Assembly: GCA_020860515.1 (NCBI GenBank)
Contig: JAJBUG010000064.1
Span: 33,586-97,585 of the forward strand
Origin: Bacteroidales bacterium
GTDB lineage: Bacteria > Bacteroidota > Bacteroidia > Bacteroidales > Muribaculaceae
Direction: 5' to 3'
DNA: 64,000 nt
Part shown: positions 37,857 to 47,227 of the stretch, piece after piece
Position numbering within the stretch: the first letter of the stretch is position 1
Layout of the letters: each line of letters starts with the position of its first letter
Notes under the pieces: generated by a model
Told to the model about the DNA's origin: nothing
Database searches by the model: none
The model's input: the letters and a program-made list of their open reading frames with translations, nothing else
Position numbers and translations under genes: made by a program

Positions 37857-39896
37857 TCAGAAATAGCGGGCTTTAATGTCATTGATGAGGGCAATTTCAT
37901 ATAGATAAAGCCAACTGCCATCTTGCGCAAGAGCAGCAAGATGATTGTGATGATTCATATCTGCAATATATCCATTAGGATTTGAGATAAACCGAGTGCG
38001 CGAATATACGGCCTCAAGGTTTTCTCGCATTTCATCAAAATCATTTACCACCTGTTGCAAATTTTCCAAAGCCTGCTTACGCTCGGATTCAGAATTTGAA
38101 TTGTCAAGACACCCAAGTACCAACAATAACTTAGCTGGATACTGGAAAAGCTCATTGTTCTGGGCATAAATGTCAAGTGTATATCGATTGCGCAATGCAT
38201 TTCGCTGAGCATGACTGATTTTATTAGAAATCTCGACATATCTTTGCATCTGAATGTGAGCAGAATCAAGCCGACTGGAATATTGGCAGCTCCATTCTCC
38301 CGGCTTTTCCAAGTCAGGTAGCGCTATGATTTTAAAATCAGTGGCACCCCATGCTGGATTGCGCCGGCCTTCATCCACTAACGCTCCGTCGAAGAAATAA
38401 GCTGAAGTTTCCAATAGTTCTATAAAATCGGTATCATGAGGCTGCAAACCAAATTCTCGCTGAGCATGAGCCTGCTTGAATTCCTTTTCAGTGCGAGCCG
38501 ACGGATTCCAACCCCACTCGCCCAAGGCAGCATAGCCGCGAGTAAATGTCTCGGAATGAGGTGATCCATCATCCCAAGCAGTGGCGAAAATACCCTCAAG
38601 GCCATATTCTTCTGCCATCTTGCAGAAGCTATGAATATGAGGAGTTTTCGAGCCAAATCGAGGCATAAAGGGACTGCCTCCATCGGCTGCCGCTGTAGCT
38701 CCCATCACCTTGAGAGAATTATGCGAATACCAGTCCAGCATCTTGCGATGGGCCATATAATCAGGATCACCATATTGCCAACGCATGTACACGCAATCCT
38801 TTGGAAATAACTCCACAGCTTGGTCAAGCGGCTGAGAATTCCATTGTTGCTCCACCTCTTCATCAGTTAGTCCACCATAAGCCACTCGCCACAAGCCTGC
38901 ATACTTGAATGGCATGTCATCCCAGAAAATGGGTTTGCGTCCGATTTCTTTCGCAAAATCGCATACTCGCTGCAACCACATCATCTGAAGTTCAAATGGG
39001 CTCATACCTGTGGATTTGCACCGCTCGTCAATGCCGATAGCTGTGATTTCATCACCACCAACATGCAGATATTTCCCATAAGGCATAGCCTCAAGGGCAT
39101 CACGATAAAGGTCAAATTGCAATTCATAAGTGCGAGGGTCGCTGGGACAAAACTCCCAATCGCTCTTTGGATTCTCACGTAGTTCCCAATGGTGTTTTAA
39201 AATGAACCCCGCATGGCCAAGGCCTTGCACCAAAGGATTAATCTCCACATTGCGCTCATGGGCATATCGGCTCAATGCTTGCATTTCCTGCTTGCTTATG
39301 GCATTTGGAGCCGCCACCTCGGGTCGCCTTTCAAATCGCAGTTTGTCCTCGATTTCCCATATCACAGCGTTCACCTTCCATTGAGCCAAGCGATCGATCA
39401 AGGAATAATAATAGTCCATGCGGTCGAGATGGTGCTTTGTGTCAATATGCACGGCTCGGAAATCAATCTTGGGATAATCGATGATTTCCATTGCGGGAAT
39501 AGGCTTGTTATGCTCCTGGCTTTGAGTGATAAGTTGGTCAAGGGTAATGCAACCGTACATCAGACCGGCTTCCGTTTTGGCCTTCACTATGGCACCATTA
39601 GGATTCACGGTCAATATATATCCCTCAGGAGAATCTGGCACAAAAACTGTATCAATTTCCAAAATGATGCCTAACCCCGGCCGAGGGCATTGTGGCAGCC
39701 TATCAAGATTACCATAAAGCACAGGCATCTTGCAATCTTTCGCCTGGACATAGGCGAACTCGCTTCCCGATATTTCACCCTGGCCAGTCAACTTTATTTC
39801 TTGCGGAGAAGGCAACAGCGCCCATTCATCGGCAATCCCTGCTATGCAATGAAGCACAGACATCAACACTCCTATCATCATCACTACTTTTTTCAT
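37857..39896 (-). CDS. GH20-family beta-N-acetylhexosaminidase-like protein
   Basis: GH20-like DYPKIDFRAVHIDTKHH ... HVGGDEI; ORF-track start 39929 probably over-extended, MKKVVMMIGVLMSVLH signal peptide preferred. Confidence 0.85.
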   Translation of the reverse strand: MKKVVMMIGVLMSVLHCIAGIADEWALLPSPQEIKLTGQGEISGSEFAYVQAKDCKMPVLYGNLDRLPQCPRPGLGIILEIDTVFVPDSPEGYILTVNPNGAIVKAKTEAGLMYGCITLDQLITQSQEHNKPIPAMEIIDYPKIDFRAVHIDTKHHLDRMDYYYSLIDRLAQWKVNAVIWEIEDKLRFERRPEVAAPNAISKQEMQALSRYAHERNVEINPLVQGLGHAGFILKHHWELRENPKSDWEFCPSDPRTYELQFDLYRDALEAMPYGKYLHVGGDEITAIGIDERCKSTGMSPFELQMMWLQRVCDFAKEIGRKPIFWDDMPFKYAGLWRVAYGGLTDEEVEQQWNSQPLDQAVELFPKDCVYMRWQYGDPDYMAHRKMLDWYSHNSLKVMGATAAADGGSPFMPRFGSKTPHIHSFCKMAEEYGLEGIFATAWDDGSPHSETFTRGYAALGEWGWNPSARTEKEFKQAHAQREFGLQPHDTDFIELLETSAYFFDGALVDEGRRNPAWGATDFKIIALPDLEKPGEWSCQYSSRLDSAHIQMQRYVEISNKISHAQRNALRNRYTLDIYAQNNELFQYPAKLLLVLGCLDNSNSESERKQALENLQQVVNDFDEMRENLEAVYSRTRFISNPNGYIADMNHHNHLAALAQDGSWLYLYEIALINDIKARYF

Positions 39897-40014
39897 GGCA
39901 ATCATAACTTTAAATTCTAATCTTCGCAAAGTTAGCTATTTTTTGTCAGATTAATGGTATCAGTTGACGTTTAGATAAGTTTTTCTGATTTTCCCCCAAG
40001 ATATGATAATTGAA

Positions 40015-40041
40015 AAAGCGGCCCCTGAACGAGGCCGCTTT
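40015..40041 (-). terminator. terminator downstream of the VWA-domain gene
   Basis: AAAGCGGCC ... GGCCGCTTT with a T-run on the minus strand. Confidence 0.8.
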
Positions 40042-40065
40042 CCCTTATTTCATATTCTAAGCTGA

Positions 40066-41712
40066 TTAGAGGGTGCCAAAGTTGAAGATGATAGTCTTTT
40101 CAGCTTGAACAGTGCCGTCAGGACTGTAAATTGTGATTACAATCACATGGTCGTTGCCATCGAAGAGATTGTCGATGTTGGTGAAACGAATCACATAAGA
40201 ATTCTGCATAGCACCAGTTACAGGCAGATTCTCAAGCGTGAAATCAGTAAAATTGCGGTCGGTAAACAACATGGTACCGCCTGTATACTCTGACATCAGC
40301 CAAGGCTTCTCGTTATATAGATTGGGTGTATTCCAATAATACTCATAGTAATCTTCATCCTCACTGAATACTGTATGAACGGTACCAAAATTGCTTTGCC
40401 AATTATTATTTTCAGGATTCAGATATTCAACTGACCATTTTTCATTACCATTGGGCTGGTTTGGCTCATCGGTAAAGTTAACATAGATGCGGTTAGAACC
40501 GCTGCGGAAATTGAAATTGTCGTGAGCAAAGTGAAGGGCCACCATTCCGCACTCGTTGTAGCTGCCATTATCATAGTTGCCGCTACGAGCCAAATCTTGC
40601 AGATCATTAGCATCATCGCCACCGAAGGTATGGGTGCGGTCTGTGCCATAACCATTGGCCTCCATCCATTCTTTCAAGGCATCAGCCTGGTTCATATTGA
40701 ATGCGCCATCGATAGCATAATAGCTGTCGCCATAGCCCACACAGCCTACATGCAGGTCAAGGCCAGATGCAGCCAAAAGTTCTGACCACGCCAAGATGCT
40801 ATTCGACACAGCTTCTGCTTCCTCATACATACTCCCAGAATTGTCAACAAGGAATACTACATCGGCGATGAGGGTTTGGCCATCGCCGCTTGAGTTGTTA
40901 TACACATCGATTCCCTTAGGAGTGCCATCCACGGTAACCCATACATTCTGATTTGATTCGCCTGTTCCGTAAAGTTCAAGCCAATCGCTTGCTTCTTGAT
41001 CCCATACGCCTGTGAGGTCAATTGATACATAGGTGTAGCCGTCCTTCGACTCTATGTTAATCGATGGATTGGCGATGTTGGTAGTGGGGTTAGTCACTGT
41101 GGGTGCTGGATCTGCATCCTCATCTTCAGGAATGTTGAGCACTTCCCCTGCGGTGGGCTCGTTCTCATCTTGGTTCCCGCCATTCTTGGGTTCATCAAGC
41201 GAACCCGCAGCAAGCACAACGAATGCGCCACCAGCTACCAAGAGCGATAGTGTGCGCCAGTCAAACAGCTTTTCATGATAAAAATAGTATATTATGTTAA
41301 TTAAATAGGGTATTAAATAGCAAAGGAAATCAGCTGGATCGAAGACTCCGCGCATCAATCCCAATCCCTGCATCACTTCATGAGCCATTGCAAGCACAGG
41401 CAAAAGGCTTACAAAAAACAGGTAACGAACTCCCATCTGCGGCTTCATAACAGCATTCACAATCAGTAGATATGAAATCATCCACAAGGCATCAGGAAAA
41501 CTATAAAGCCAAAATCCATTTGGTGAATTGCTGCCCCATTGCGTACGCAATATTTCTACAGTGGGGGTCATTCCAATAGCATTGAACCAGCCAAACATTA
41601 CCAGACTGCTCTGACGATAAAGCACATAAATGCTGCCTGCCACTAACAAAGTGAGCAAGGCAAGTGTCAGGAAACACAATTCTCTATGTTGCTTTAACCA
41701 CTCGTTAATCAT
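40066..41712 (-). CDS. multi-TM protein fused to a von Willebrand factor A-like domain
   Basis: About five N-terminal hydrophobic segments, acidic/Pro linker, then VWA MIDAS-like VVFLVDNSGSM. Confidence 0.8.
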   Translation of the reverse strand: MINEWLKQHRELCFLTLALLTLLVAGSIYVLYRQSSLVMFGWFNAIGMTPTVEILRTQWGSNSPNGFWLYSFPDALWMISYLLIVNAVMKPQMGVRYLFFVSLLPVLAMAHEVMQGLGLMRGVFDPADFLCYLIPYLINIIYYFYHEKLFDWRTLSLLVAGGAFVVLAAGSLDEPKNGGNQDENEPTAGEVLNIPEDEDADPAPTVTNPTTNIANPSINIESKDGYTYVSIDLTGVWDQEASDWLELYGTGESNQNVWVTVDGTPKGIDVYNNSSGDGQTLIADVVFLVDNSGSMYEEAEAVSNSILAWSELLAASGLDLHVGCVGYGDSYYAIDGAFNMNQADALKEWMEANGYGTDRTHTFGGDDANDLQDLARSGNYDNGSYNECGMVALHFAHDNFNFRSGSNRIYVNFTDEPNQPNGNEKWSVEYLNPENNNWQSNFGTVHTVFSEDEDYYEYYWNTPNLYNEKPWLMSEYTGGTMLFTDRNFTDFTLENLPVTGAMQNSYVIRFTNIDNLFDGNDHVIVITIYSPDGTVQAEKTIIFNFGTL

Positions 41713-41969
41713 GGATGTGAGGCCTATATCTGGGATTATTCAAATATTTTTCTGCAAATATACACTTTCTAACTTAAAATTTAATAATATTTACATATTT
41801 TAACTTGCAATTATATAAAATTTGCAAAACACCTTACAATATAATTTCTCCTTACACCCACGAATGATTTGCTTTTCTCTACTGATGGGCATTTGTTTTA
41901 CAATATATTTGACAAATTATTCGGTATAATAATATTCGAGGGATTTTTGATATTCAAACAAATTTTTCG

Positions 41970-41977
41970 TAACTTTG
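41970..41977 (+). promoter_or_regulatory. Bacteroidetes -7 element TAACTTTG
   Basis: Upstream of the 42035 gene. Confidence 0.6.
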
Positions 41978-42034
41978 CAACAGAAATTATGACAACAATC
42001 ATATCTCTTAAACTAATCTAAATTTACTAAGCTA

Positions 42035-43657
42035 ATGAAGAATTTCTACATGCTTCTTGGAGCAGCGTTGGTGTCAATGTCAGTGATGGCTGGCCCGCGC
42101 ACTCTTGAAGGCTCAAAAGCCAAAAGCTTTGAGCAAAAGCCAATCACCGCAGCCGAACTTCGCGCTCTAAATCCTGACGGTGGTCAGCAAGTCCGCGCAT
42201 CTCGCAGTGCAGAAGAGGTTATCACCAACCCTACAGGCGAAAAGACTGTGTACGCAGTATCAACCAAATCCTACATGAGCGACACCTTCTATGAGATGGA
42301 TCAAGCTGGCATCATCTATATTGATGGTGACGACTATTATATGAAAGATCCAGTGAAGGGTGCTTCACTTGGCGGATATGCCAAACTAACCCGCAATGGC
42401 GACAAGCTTCGCATGGACCTTCCCCAGATCATCTATTCAGCTGAAATGGATGGAGTGGAATTATCATATTGGGTCACATTGATGGCTAATGGCACTACAG
42501 ATCCTGATTTCAATCCAGCCCCAGTAGCAGCGGAGGACAATTATGTGGAATATATTATTGCTGAGGATGGTACTATCACAATGGACATTGATGAAGATTT
42601 GGATGGTGTAAGTTATATCTTGTCCCTGGTAGAAGGCAGTGCCATGGACGAGTGGATGGGATATGGCGATACCTACCAGCAATACACTGTGGCTGACTAC
42701 GAATTAAATGTTGCCCCCGAAGGCCTGACATGGGAAACATACGGTATGAATGATGGATACTACAACTATATTGTTGAAATTGCAAAGGATGGTACAGATG
42801 TTTACTTCCGCAATTTCTACTATGTTTTTCCTGATGTCATAATCAAGGGTACCCTCAATAGCAATGGTTCTATTACTATCCCATCGGGTCAGTATATGGG
42901 AGTGTATGAGGCTTATTCTGTGTTTGTATGGCTTTTGATAAGCGATGCCAATTACAACATCAAAGATGCAACTTTACTCTACGACGAAGCCTCTCAGACT
43001 TATTATTGCTCGGATTATACACTCTTCTGGATTAATGCTGCTCAGGATTATATCTATTACATCGACTATCTGGAATATCCTACATTCACATATCAAAGCG
43101 TTGAGGATATGAACGCCAACCCAATCGCCCCATATCCTAACGATAAGATTGACTGGGAGTATTCCACACAGTATGGCGCAGTGCTATGGGTTACTCCTAA
43201 CGTAAATGTCAACGGTTATGTGCTTGATAGCACCAAGATGTCAGTGCAGCTTTACTTCGACGATCAACTTTTCGAAGCATATACCGACGAATACGCTATT
43301 CCTGAGGATATGGATCGCTTCCCATTGGGCGGATTCAGCAGTTCGGATGGCTATATCTATACTGGCAATGACTTAATCGTCGTCTATTTCTTCTTCACTG
43401 GTTTTGATACTATTGGTTGTCAATCATTCTACGAGGGTAGCGACGGTGTAACTTATGCTTCAGAAAAGGTTACTTACTACTGGGACGATCTTACCCTTGG
43501 CATCATCAATCCAATTGATGACAGCAAGGAAGTCGCTTCTGAGCGCTACTTCGATATGCAAGGCCGCGCAGTGGCTAACCCAACCAGTGGCCTGTTTGTT
43601 AAGCAGACCATCTACACTGATGGCACCGCTTCAGCCCGCAAAGTCTCAATCCGATAA
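42035..43657 (+). CDS. secreted protein with C-terminal sorting-like tail
   Basis: Signal peptide; C-terminus ERYFDMQGRAVANPTSGLFVKQTIYTDGTASARKVSIR. Confidence 0.75.
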   Translation: MKNFYMLLGAALVSMSVMAGPRTLEGSKAKSFEQKPITAAELRALNPDGGQQVRASRSAEEVITNPTGEKTVYAVSTKSYMSDTFYEMDQAGIIYIDGDDYYMKDPVKGASLGGYAKLTRNGDKLRMDLPQIIYSAEMDGVELSYWVTLMANGTTDPDFNPAPVAAEDNYVEYIIAEDGTITMDIDEDLDGVSYILSLVEGSAMDEWMGYGDTYQQYTVADYELNVAPEGLTWETYGMNDGYYNYIVEIAKDGTDVYFRNFYYVFPDVIIKGTLNSNGSITIPSGQYMGVYEAYSVFVWLLISDANYNIKDATLLYDEASQTYYCSDYTLFWINAAQDYIYYIDYLEYPTFTYQSVEDMNANPIAPYPNDKIDWEYSTQYGAVLWVTPNVNVNGYVLDSTKMSVQLYFDDQLFEAYTDEYAIPEDMDRFPLGGFSSSDGYIYTGNDLIVVYFFFTGFDTIGCQSFYEGSDGVTYASEKVTYYWDDLTLGIINPIDDSKEVASERYFDMQGRAVANPTSGLFVKQTIYTDGTASARKVSIR

Positions 43658-43668
43658 AGAGTCAACTC

Positions 43669-43717
43669 ATCCAACAGAAAAAGCGGCCCTCAGTGAGGAT
43701 CGCTTTTTCTGTTGGAT
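43669..43717 (+). terminator. long stem-loop terminator
   Basis: ATCCAACAGAAAAAGCG ... CGCTTTTTCTGTTGGAT, perfect 17-bp arms. Confidence 0.85.
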
Positions 43718-43804
43718 AATTCTATTCTTAAATATATGGGTTATGGGAAGGGAACAAGAGGGGGGATTGTGGTGTTGTAAATAGTAATCAAACTGTTTAC
43801 GACG

Positions 43805-44743
43805 ATGGGAAATTTGCTTAAGGGAAACCTCAATATGCTGTGTTCGAAGCTCACTTATGGCCTCGATTATAACTGCATACGCTTTCTGCAGCCGAGATAT
43901 GTAAATGCTCATGGCTTGGCTGGAGTAAGACTTATATGGGGTGCGCTGACATTTTGGATTATCGGTTGCTTTTATCCAGGAGCGCGCCAACACTTTACGA
44001 AGAAAGAGAAAATCAATCTGCTCTGCCTCGGAGCATTTGTATTCTTCACCTATATCTTGGTGCTTAACTTGGCACTTACCTACACCTCCCCTATCCCAGT
44101 CACTCTGATTATGAATATTGACCCTGTGTGGGTATTTATTCTCTCTGTGATATTTTTAGGAGAGAAAGGCACTTGGATGAAATACCTGGGCTTGGCTCTC
44201 GGCCTGGCTGGCGGGATGCTGTGCATATTCACGGAGCATAGCCACGGGCTTGCCACTGACCCAGTAAAGGGAGACCTGTTCGCCCTGTTGGCCTCAGTGC
44301 TTTTCAGCATTTATATAGTGTGGAGTCATCAAGCATTGCATAAGGCCAATCCCATAGCCACACTCAAATGGGTGTTTTTGGGAGCAAGTATTCCAGCGTT
44401 AGTAATGCTATGCATCTGGGGCATAGACATGCCTATTTGGCACACAGGCATTTTTAGCAAACCTATGCTGGTACTCTATTTTGTGCTGCTTTGCTCCACC
44501 ACCTTGGGTTATATCTTCTTCTACGCAGCTATTAAATACCTTAAAGCAACCGTAGTTGCAATGTATGGCTACTTAAATCTGATTATCACAGCAGTAGCCA
44601 GCTATATTCTTAAGCAAGATATCTTTAATTGGTGGCAAGTGGTATCGTTCGTGCTGATTGTGGCAAGCATCTATCTGATGGAAATTGCCGAGCGCCGCAA
44701 GCCTGCGGCTTCTACATCAGTCTCAAACCATACAAACCATTGA
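43805..44743 (+). CDS. EamA/DMT-family transporter
   Basis: 10-TM pattern, two EamA-like halves (GVRLIWGALTFW; MYGYLNLIITAVASYIL). Confidence 0.9.
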   Translation: MGNLLKGNLNMLCSKLTYGLDYNCIRFLQPRYVNAHGLAGVRLIWGALTFWIIGCFYPGARQHFTKKEKINLLCLGAFVFFTYILVLNLALTYTSPIPVTLIMNIDPVWVFILSVIFLGEKGTWMKYLGLALGLAGGMLCIFTEHSHGLATDPVKGDLFALLASVLFSIYIVWSHQALHKANPIATLKWVFLGASIPALVMLCIWGIDMPIWHTGIFSKPMLVLYFVLLCSTTLGYIFFYAAIKYLKATVVAMYGYLNLIITAVASYILKQDIFNWWQVVSFVLIVASIYLMEIAERRKPAASTSVSNHTNH

Positions 44744-44810
44744 GTCTCAAACCATACAAACCATTTATCCAAACCATACAAGTCGTTGATTTTAATCCAT
44801 ACTAACCATA
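44721..44810. repeat. imperfect ~24-bp repeats with AACCATAC core across the EamA stop codon
   Basis: TCTCAAACCATACAAACCATT(GAG/TAT) twice, then CCAAACCATACAAG and ATCCATACTAACCATA. Confidence 0.75.
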
Positions 44811-44815
44811 TAGAA

Positions 44816-44845
44816 GAGCGTGGCTCAGGCGACTGAGTCACGCTC
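44816..44845. terminator. stem-loop between convergent EamA and GH10 genes
   Basis: GAGCGTGGCTCAG-GCGA-CTGAGTCACGCTC (one G:T position). Confidence 0.75.
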
Positions 44846-44870
44846 ACTAACATGGTGGTGGTAATTATGG

Positions 44871-47171
44871 TTACTGAGCTGAACTCCAATCGGAGCCCGT
44901 AAAGTCAGATGAGATGTCGTAACCTGCCAGGCCATCGCACACACCCTTGTAGGCATGTTTGCGGCCATAGTTGGCATCAAAGATATTGGGGCAGTCGCCG
45001 CTGAGCCAATATGTGTGCTCATCAGCAGCGTCGCTCAATCCCCAGATGGTGATTGCTGACTGCTGGGCCTCGGGCACATTCTCAAAGTAAGAATTGAGAA
45101 TCATCTCGTAGCACTCAGCCTGAGTCTGCAGCTGAGCAGCAGTGGGCGAAGATGTGCCTACCTGCACATCAAGCTCGGTGATGCGCACCAGTTTGCCTGT
45201 GGCTGCCATCGTCTTGAACATAGCGTCAACCTGTTCCTTAGTAATCGACGATGACACGTGCATCTGTGTGCCGATGCCATCCACATGAGCACCATTTTGG
45301 TCAATATAGTTCACAAATTCGATCAGTGTGGCCAACTTAGTAGGACTGGTCTCAAGATTGTAATCGTTGACAAACAGCTTAGCATTAGGCGCATACTTGC
45401 GGGCATATTCAAATGCCTTTACACCATAATCCTTGCCTATGTAGTAGCCCCAATAGAAGTGGCCATTGCCAGTAGAGTTGCCCCAATTGAGCGTAAGGCC
45501 ATCTTCTTCGGTTTCTACTGGTTCGGAATCATAGTAGGTTACATCGTCCTCGGTCCAGCTGCCACCGAACTTTCCATCGATGCCGCGCCAGCCGCCACCA
45601 TCATTGATAGGCTCATTGATTACATCCCAAGCGTCAACGCGATCGCCCACATGCTCGGCCATCTGCTTGATCCAATCCTCCATAGCGCCAAGCAATGCCT
45701 CGCGCTTCTCTTCGGGAGTTTTTAGCTTGTAAGTGATGGTGGTAGCGCGGCGCGGAGCATTGGCTGCTTCGCCAACCTTCGGGCCAAATTCAATGTCATC
45801 AACATAATAGGTGTTTGCTACCTGGCCGAAGTTGATGATGATGCGGTTCACATCGTCGTAAGCGGGCTGGAACTCAACCTCACATTCAATCCAATCAGTG
45901 CCAAGATCGAAGGTAGTGTAGGCTCCCTGACTCCCATAGGTCGAACCATTCTGATATTGGAACTGCACCTGTCCACCTGCAGTCTCGCACTTAGCCCAGA
46001 AGCGAATCTTGTAGGTGGTCTCAGGATCGAGATAATCATCGAATGTGTAGGCGCACTGCGCACTCCAGAAGTTGGCATCAGATGGATTCATCAGATACAT
46101 GCAATAGTCGCTATTGCGGCCAGGGCTGGTCACGCCAGTCTCGGAGCTGTTGCCCCAGCTGCCCCAAGCGCCCTTGCTGCCGCCTTCGAAGTCTGTGGCA
46201 TCGCCAGCAAGCACATTGATTATGTCGTTGGCTTGAGGAGTACCAAATTCAATATCATCTACATAGTAGGTGTCAGCTACCTGGCCGAAGTTGATTATGA
46301 TGCGGTTGACATCCTCATAAGCAGGAGTAAATTCTACTTCGCACAGGGTCCAATCCTTGCCAGCATCAAACGTGGTGTAAGCACCTTGGCTGCCATAGGT
46401 AGAGCCATTCTGATACTGGAACTGCACCTGGCCCATGCCGCTCTCAGATTTCACATAGAAGCGAATCTTGTAGGTGGTCTCTGGATCAAGATATTCATCA
46501 AATGTGTAGGCGCACTGTGCGCTCCAGAAGTTGGCATCCGACGGGTTCATCAGATACATGCAGTATTCGCTGTTTCGGCCGGGACTGGTTACGCCAGTTT
46601 CGGAGCTGTTGCCCCAGCTGCCCCATCCGCCTTTGGTGCCACCTTCGAAGTCGGAAGAATCTCCTCCGAGCACGTTGGCAATGCCGCTATCGCTGTCGGT
46701 GACCACTACCATCTCAGGAGCGATAAGGCTCTTGAGGTAGCTTTGCTGCTGCTGGGTGTGCCAAATGAAGTTGTGTCCATACAGTTTCATATCGCTTGGC
46801 AAAGCTGCCAGCACTGCATCCACAGTGGTAAAGTCGAGCTTGCCAGTTGCGCTGACCATGCTCTGGTGCTTCATGGCATTGCCAAGGGTAATGCCGGTGA
46901 AGTTGTCATCTACCACTTGTTTGTAAGCTGAATTGCCGACATAGTAGTCAGCCCCTACTCCACAAGCGATGTTGAGATTGGGATGATACTTGGCTGCATA
47001 ATTCTTAATGTAATCATAGTTGGCAATCTTCTCGGAGAGCTGCAGAGGGATGTCGTTGATGGTAATGGAAGAATCCCCTTCTTTCCACTCCATCACTTGG
47101 TCATCGCAGCCTGAGAGCATGGCACCAAATGCCACCGCCAACAAGGGATATGTAATTTTAAGTGATTTCAT
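44871..47171 (-). CDS. GH10 endo-1,4-beta-xylanase with two tandem CBM-like domains inserted in the catalytic domain; lipoprotein
   Basis: Lipobox MLSGCDD; GH10 YGHNFIWHTQ, WDVINEPI, ITELDVQV; two ~145-aa repeats between WHTQ and WDVINE. Confidence 0.93.
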   Translation of the reverse strand: MKSLKITYPLLAVAFGAMLSGCDDQVMEWKEGDSSITINDIPLQLSEKIANYDYIKNYAAKYHPNLNIACGVGADYYVGNSAYKQVVDDNFTGITLGNAMKHQSMVSATGKLDFTTVDAVLAALPSDMKLYGHNFIWHTQQQQSYLKSLIAPEMVVVTDSDSGIANVLGGDSSDFEGGTKGGWGSWGNSSETGVTSPGRNSEYCMYLMNPSDANFWSAQCAYTFDEYLDPETTYKIRFYVKSESGMGQVQFQYQNGSTYGSQGAYTTFDAGKDWTLCEVEFTPAYEDVNRIIINFGQVADTYYVDDIEFGTPQANDIINVLAGDATDFEGGSKGAWGSWGNSSETGVTSPGRNSDYCMYLMNPSDANFWSAQCAYTFDDYLDPETTYKIRFWAKCETAGGQVQFQYQNGSTYGSQGAYTTFDLGTDWIECEVEFQPAYDDVNRIIINFGQVANTYYVDDIEFGPKVGEAANAPRRATTITYKLKTPEEKREALLGAMEDWIKQMAEHVGDRVDAWDVINEPINDGGGWRGIDGKFGGSWTEDDVTYYDSEPVETEEDGLTLNWGNSTGNGHFYWGYYIGKDYGVKAFEYARKYAPNAKLFVNDYNLETSPTKLATLIEFVNYIDQNGAHVDGIGTQMHVSSSITKEQVDAMFKTMAATGKLVRITELDVQVGTSSPTAAQLQTQAECYEMILNSYFENVPEAQQSAITIWGLSDAADEHTYWLSGDCPNIFDANYGRKHAYKGVCDGLAGYDISSDFTGSDWSSAQ

Positions 47172-47190
47172 ATTGTATAAATATCTGTGT

Positions 47191-47218
47191 ATTTCTTAAT
47201 ACTTAATACTTAATACCT
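47191..47218. repeat. heptamer array ATTTCTT AATACTT AATACTT AATACCT
   Basis: Four 7-bp units in the gap between the IPT/TIG and GH10 genes. Confidence 0.8.
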
Positions 47219-47227
47219 GACGCCCGA

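Noticed and set aside
45957-46931. 324-aa plus-strand ORF
   Set aside because: Antisense to the duplicated CBM region of GH10; its internal repeats simply mirror the duplication.
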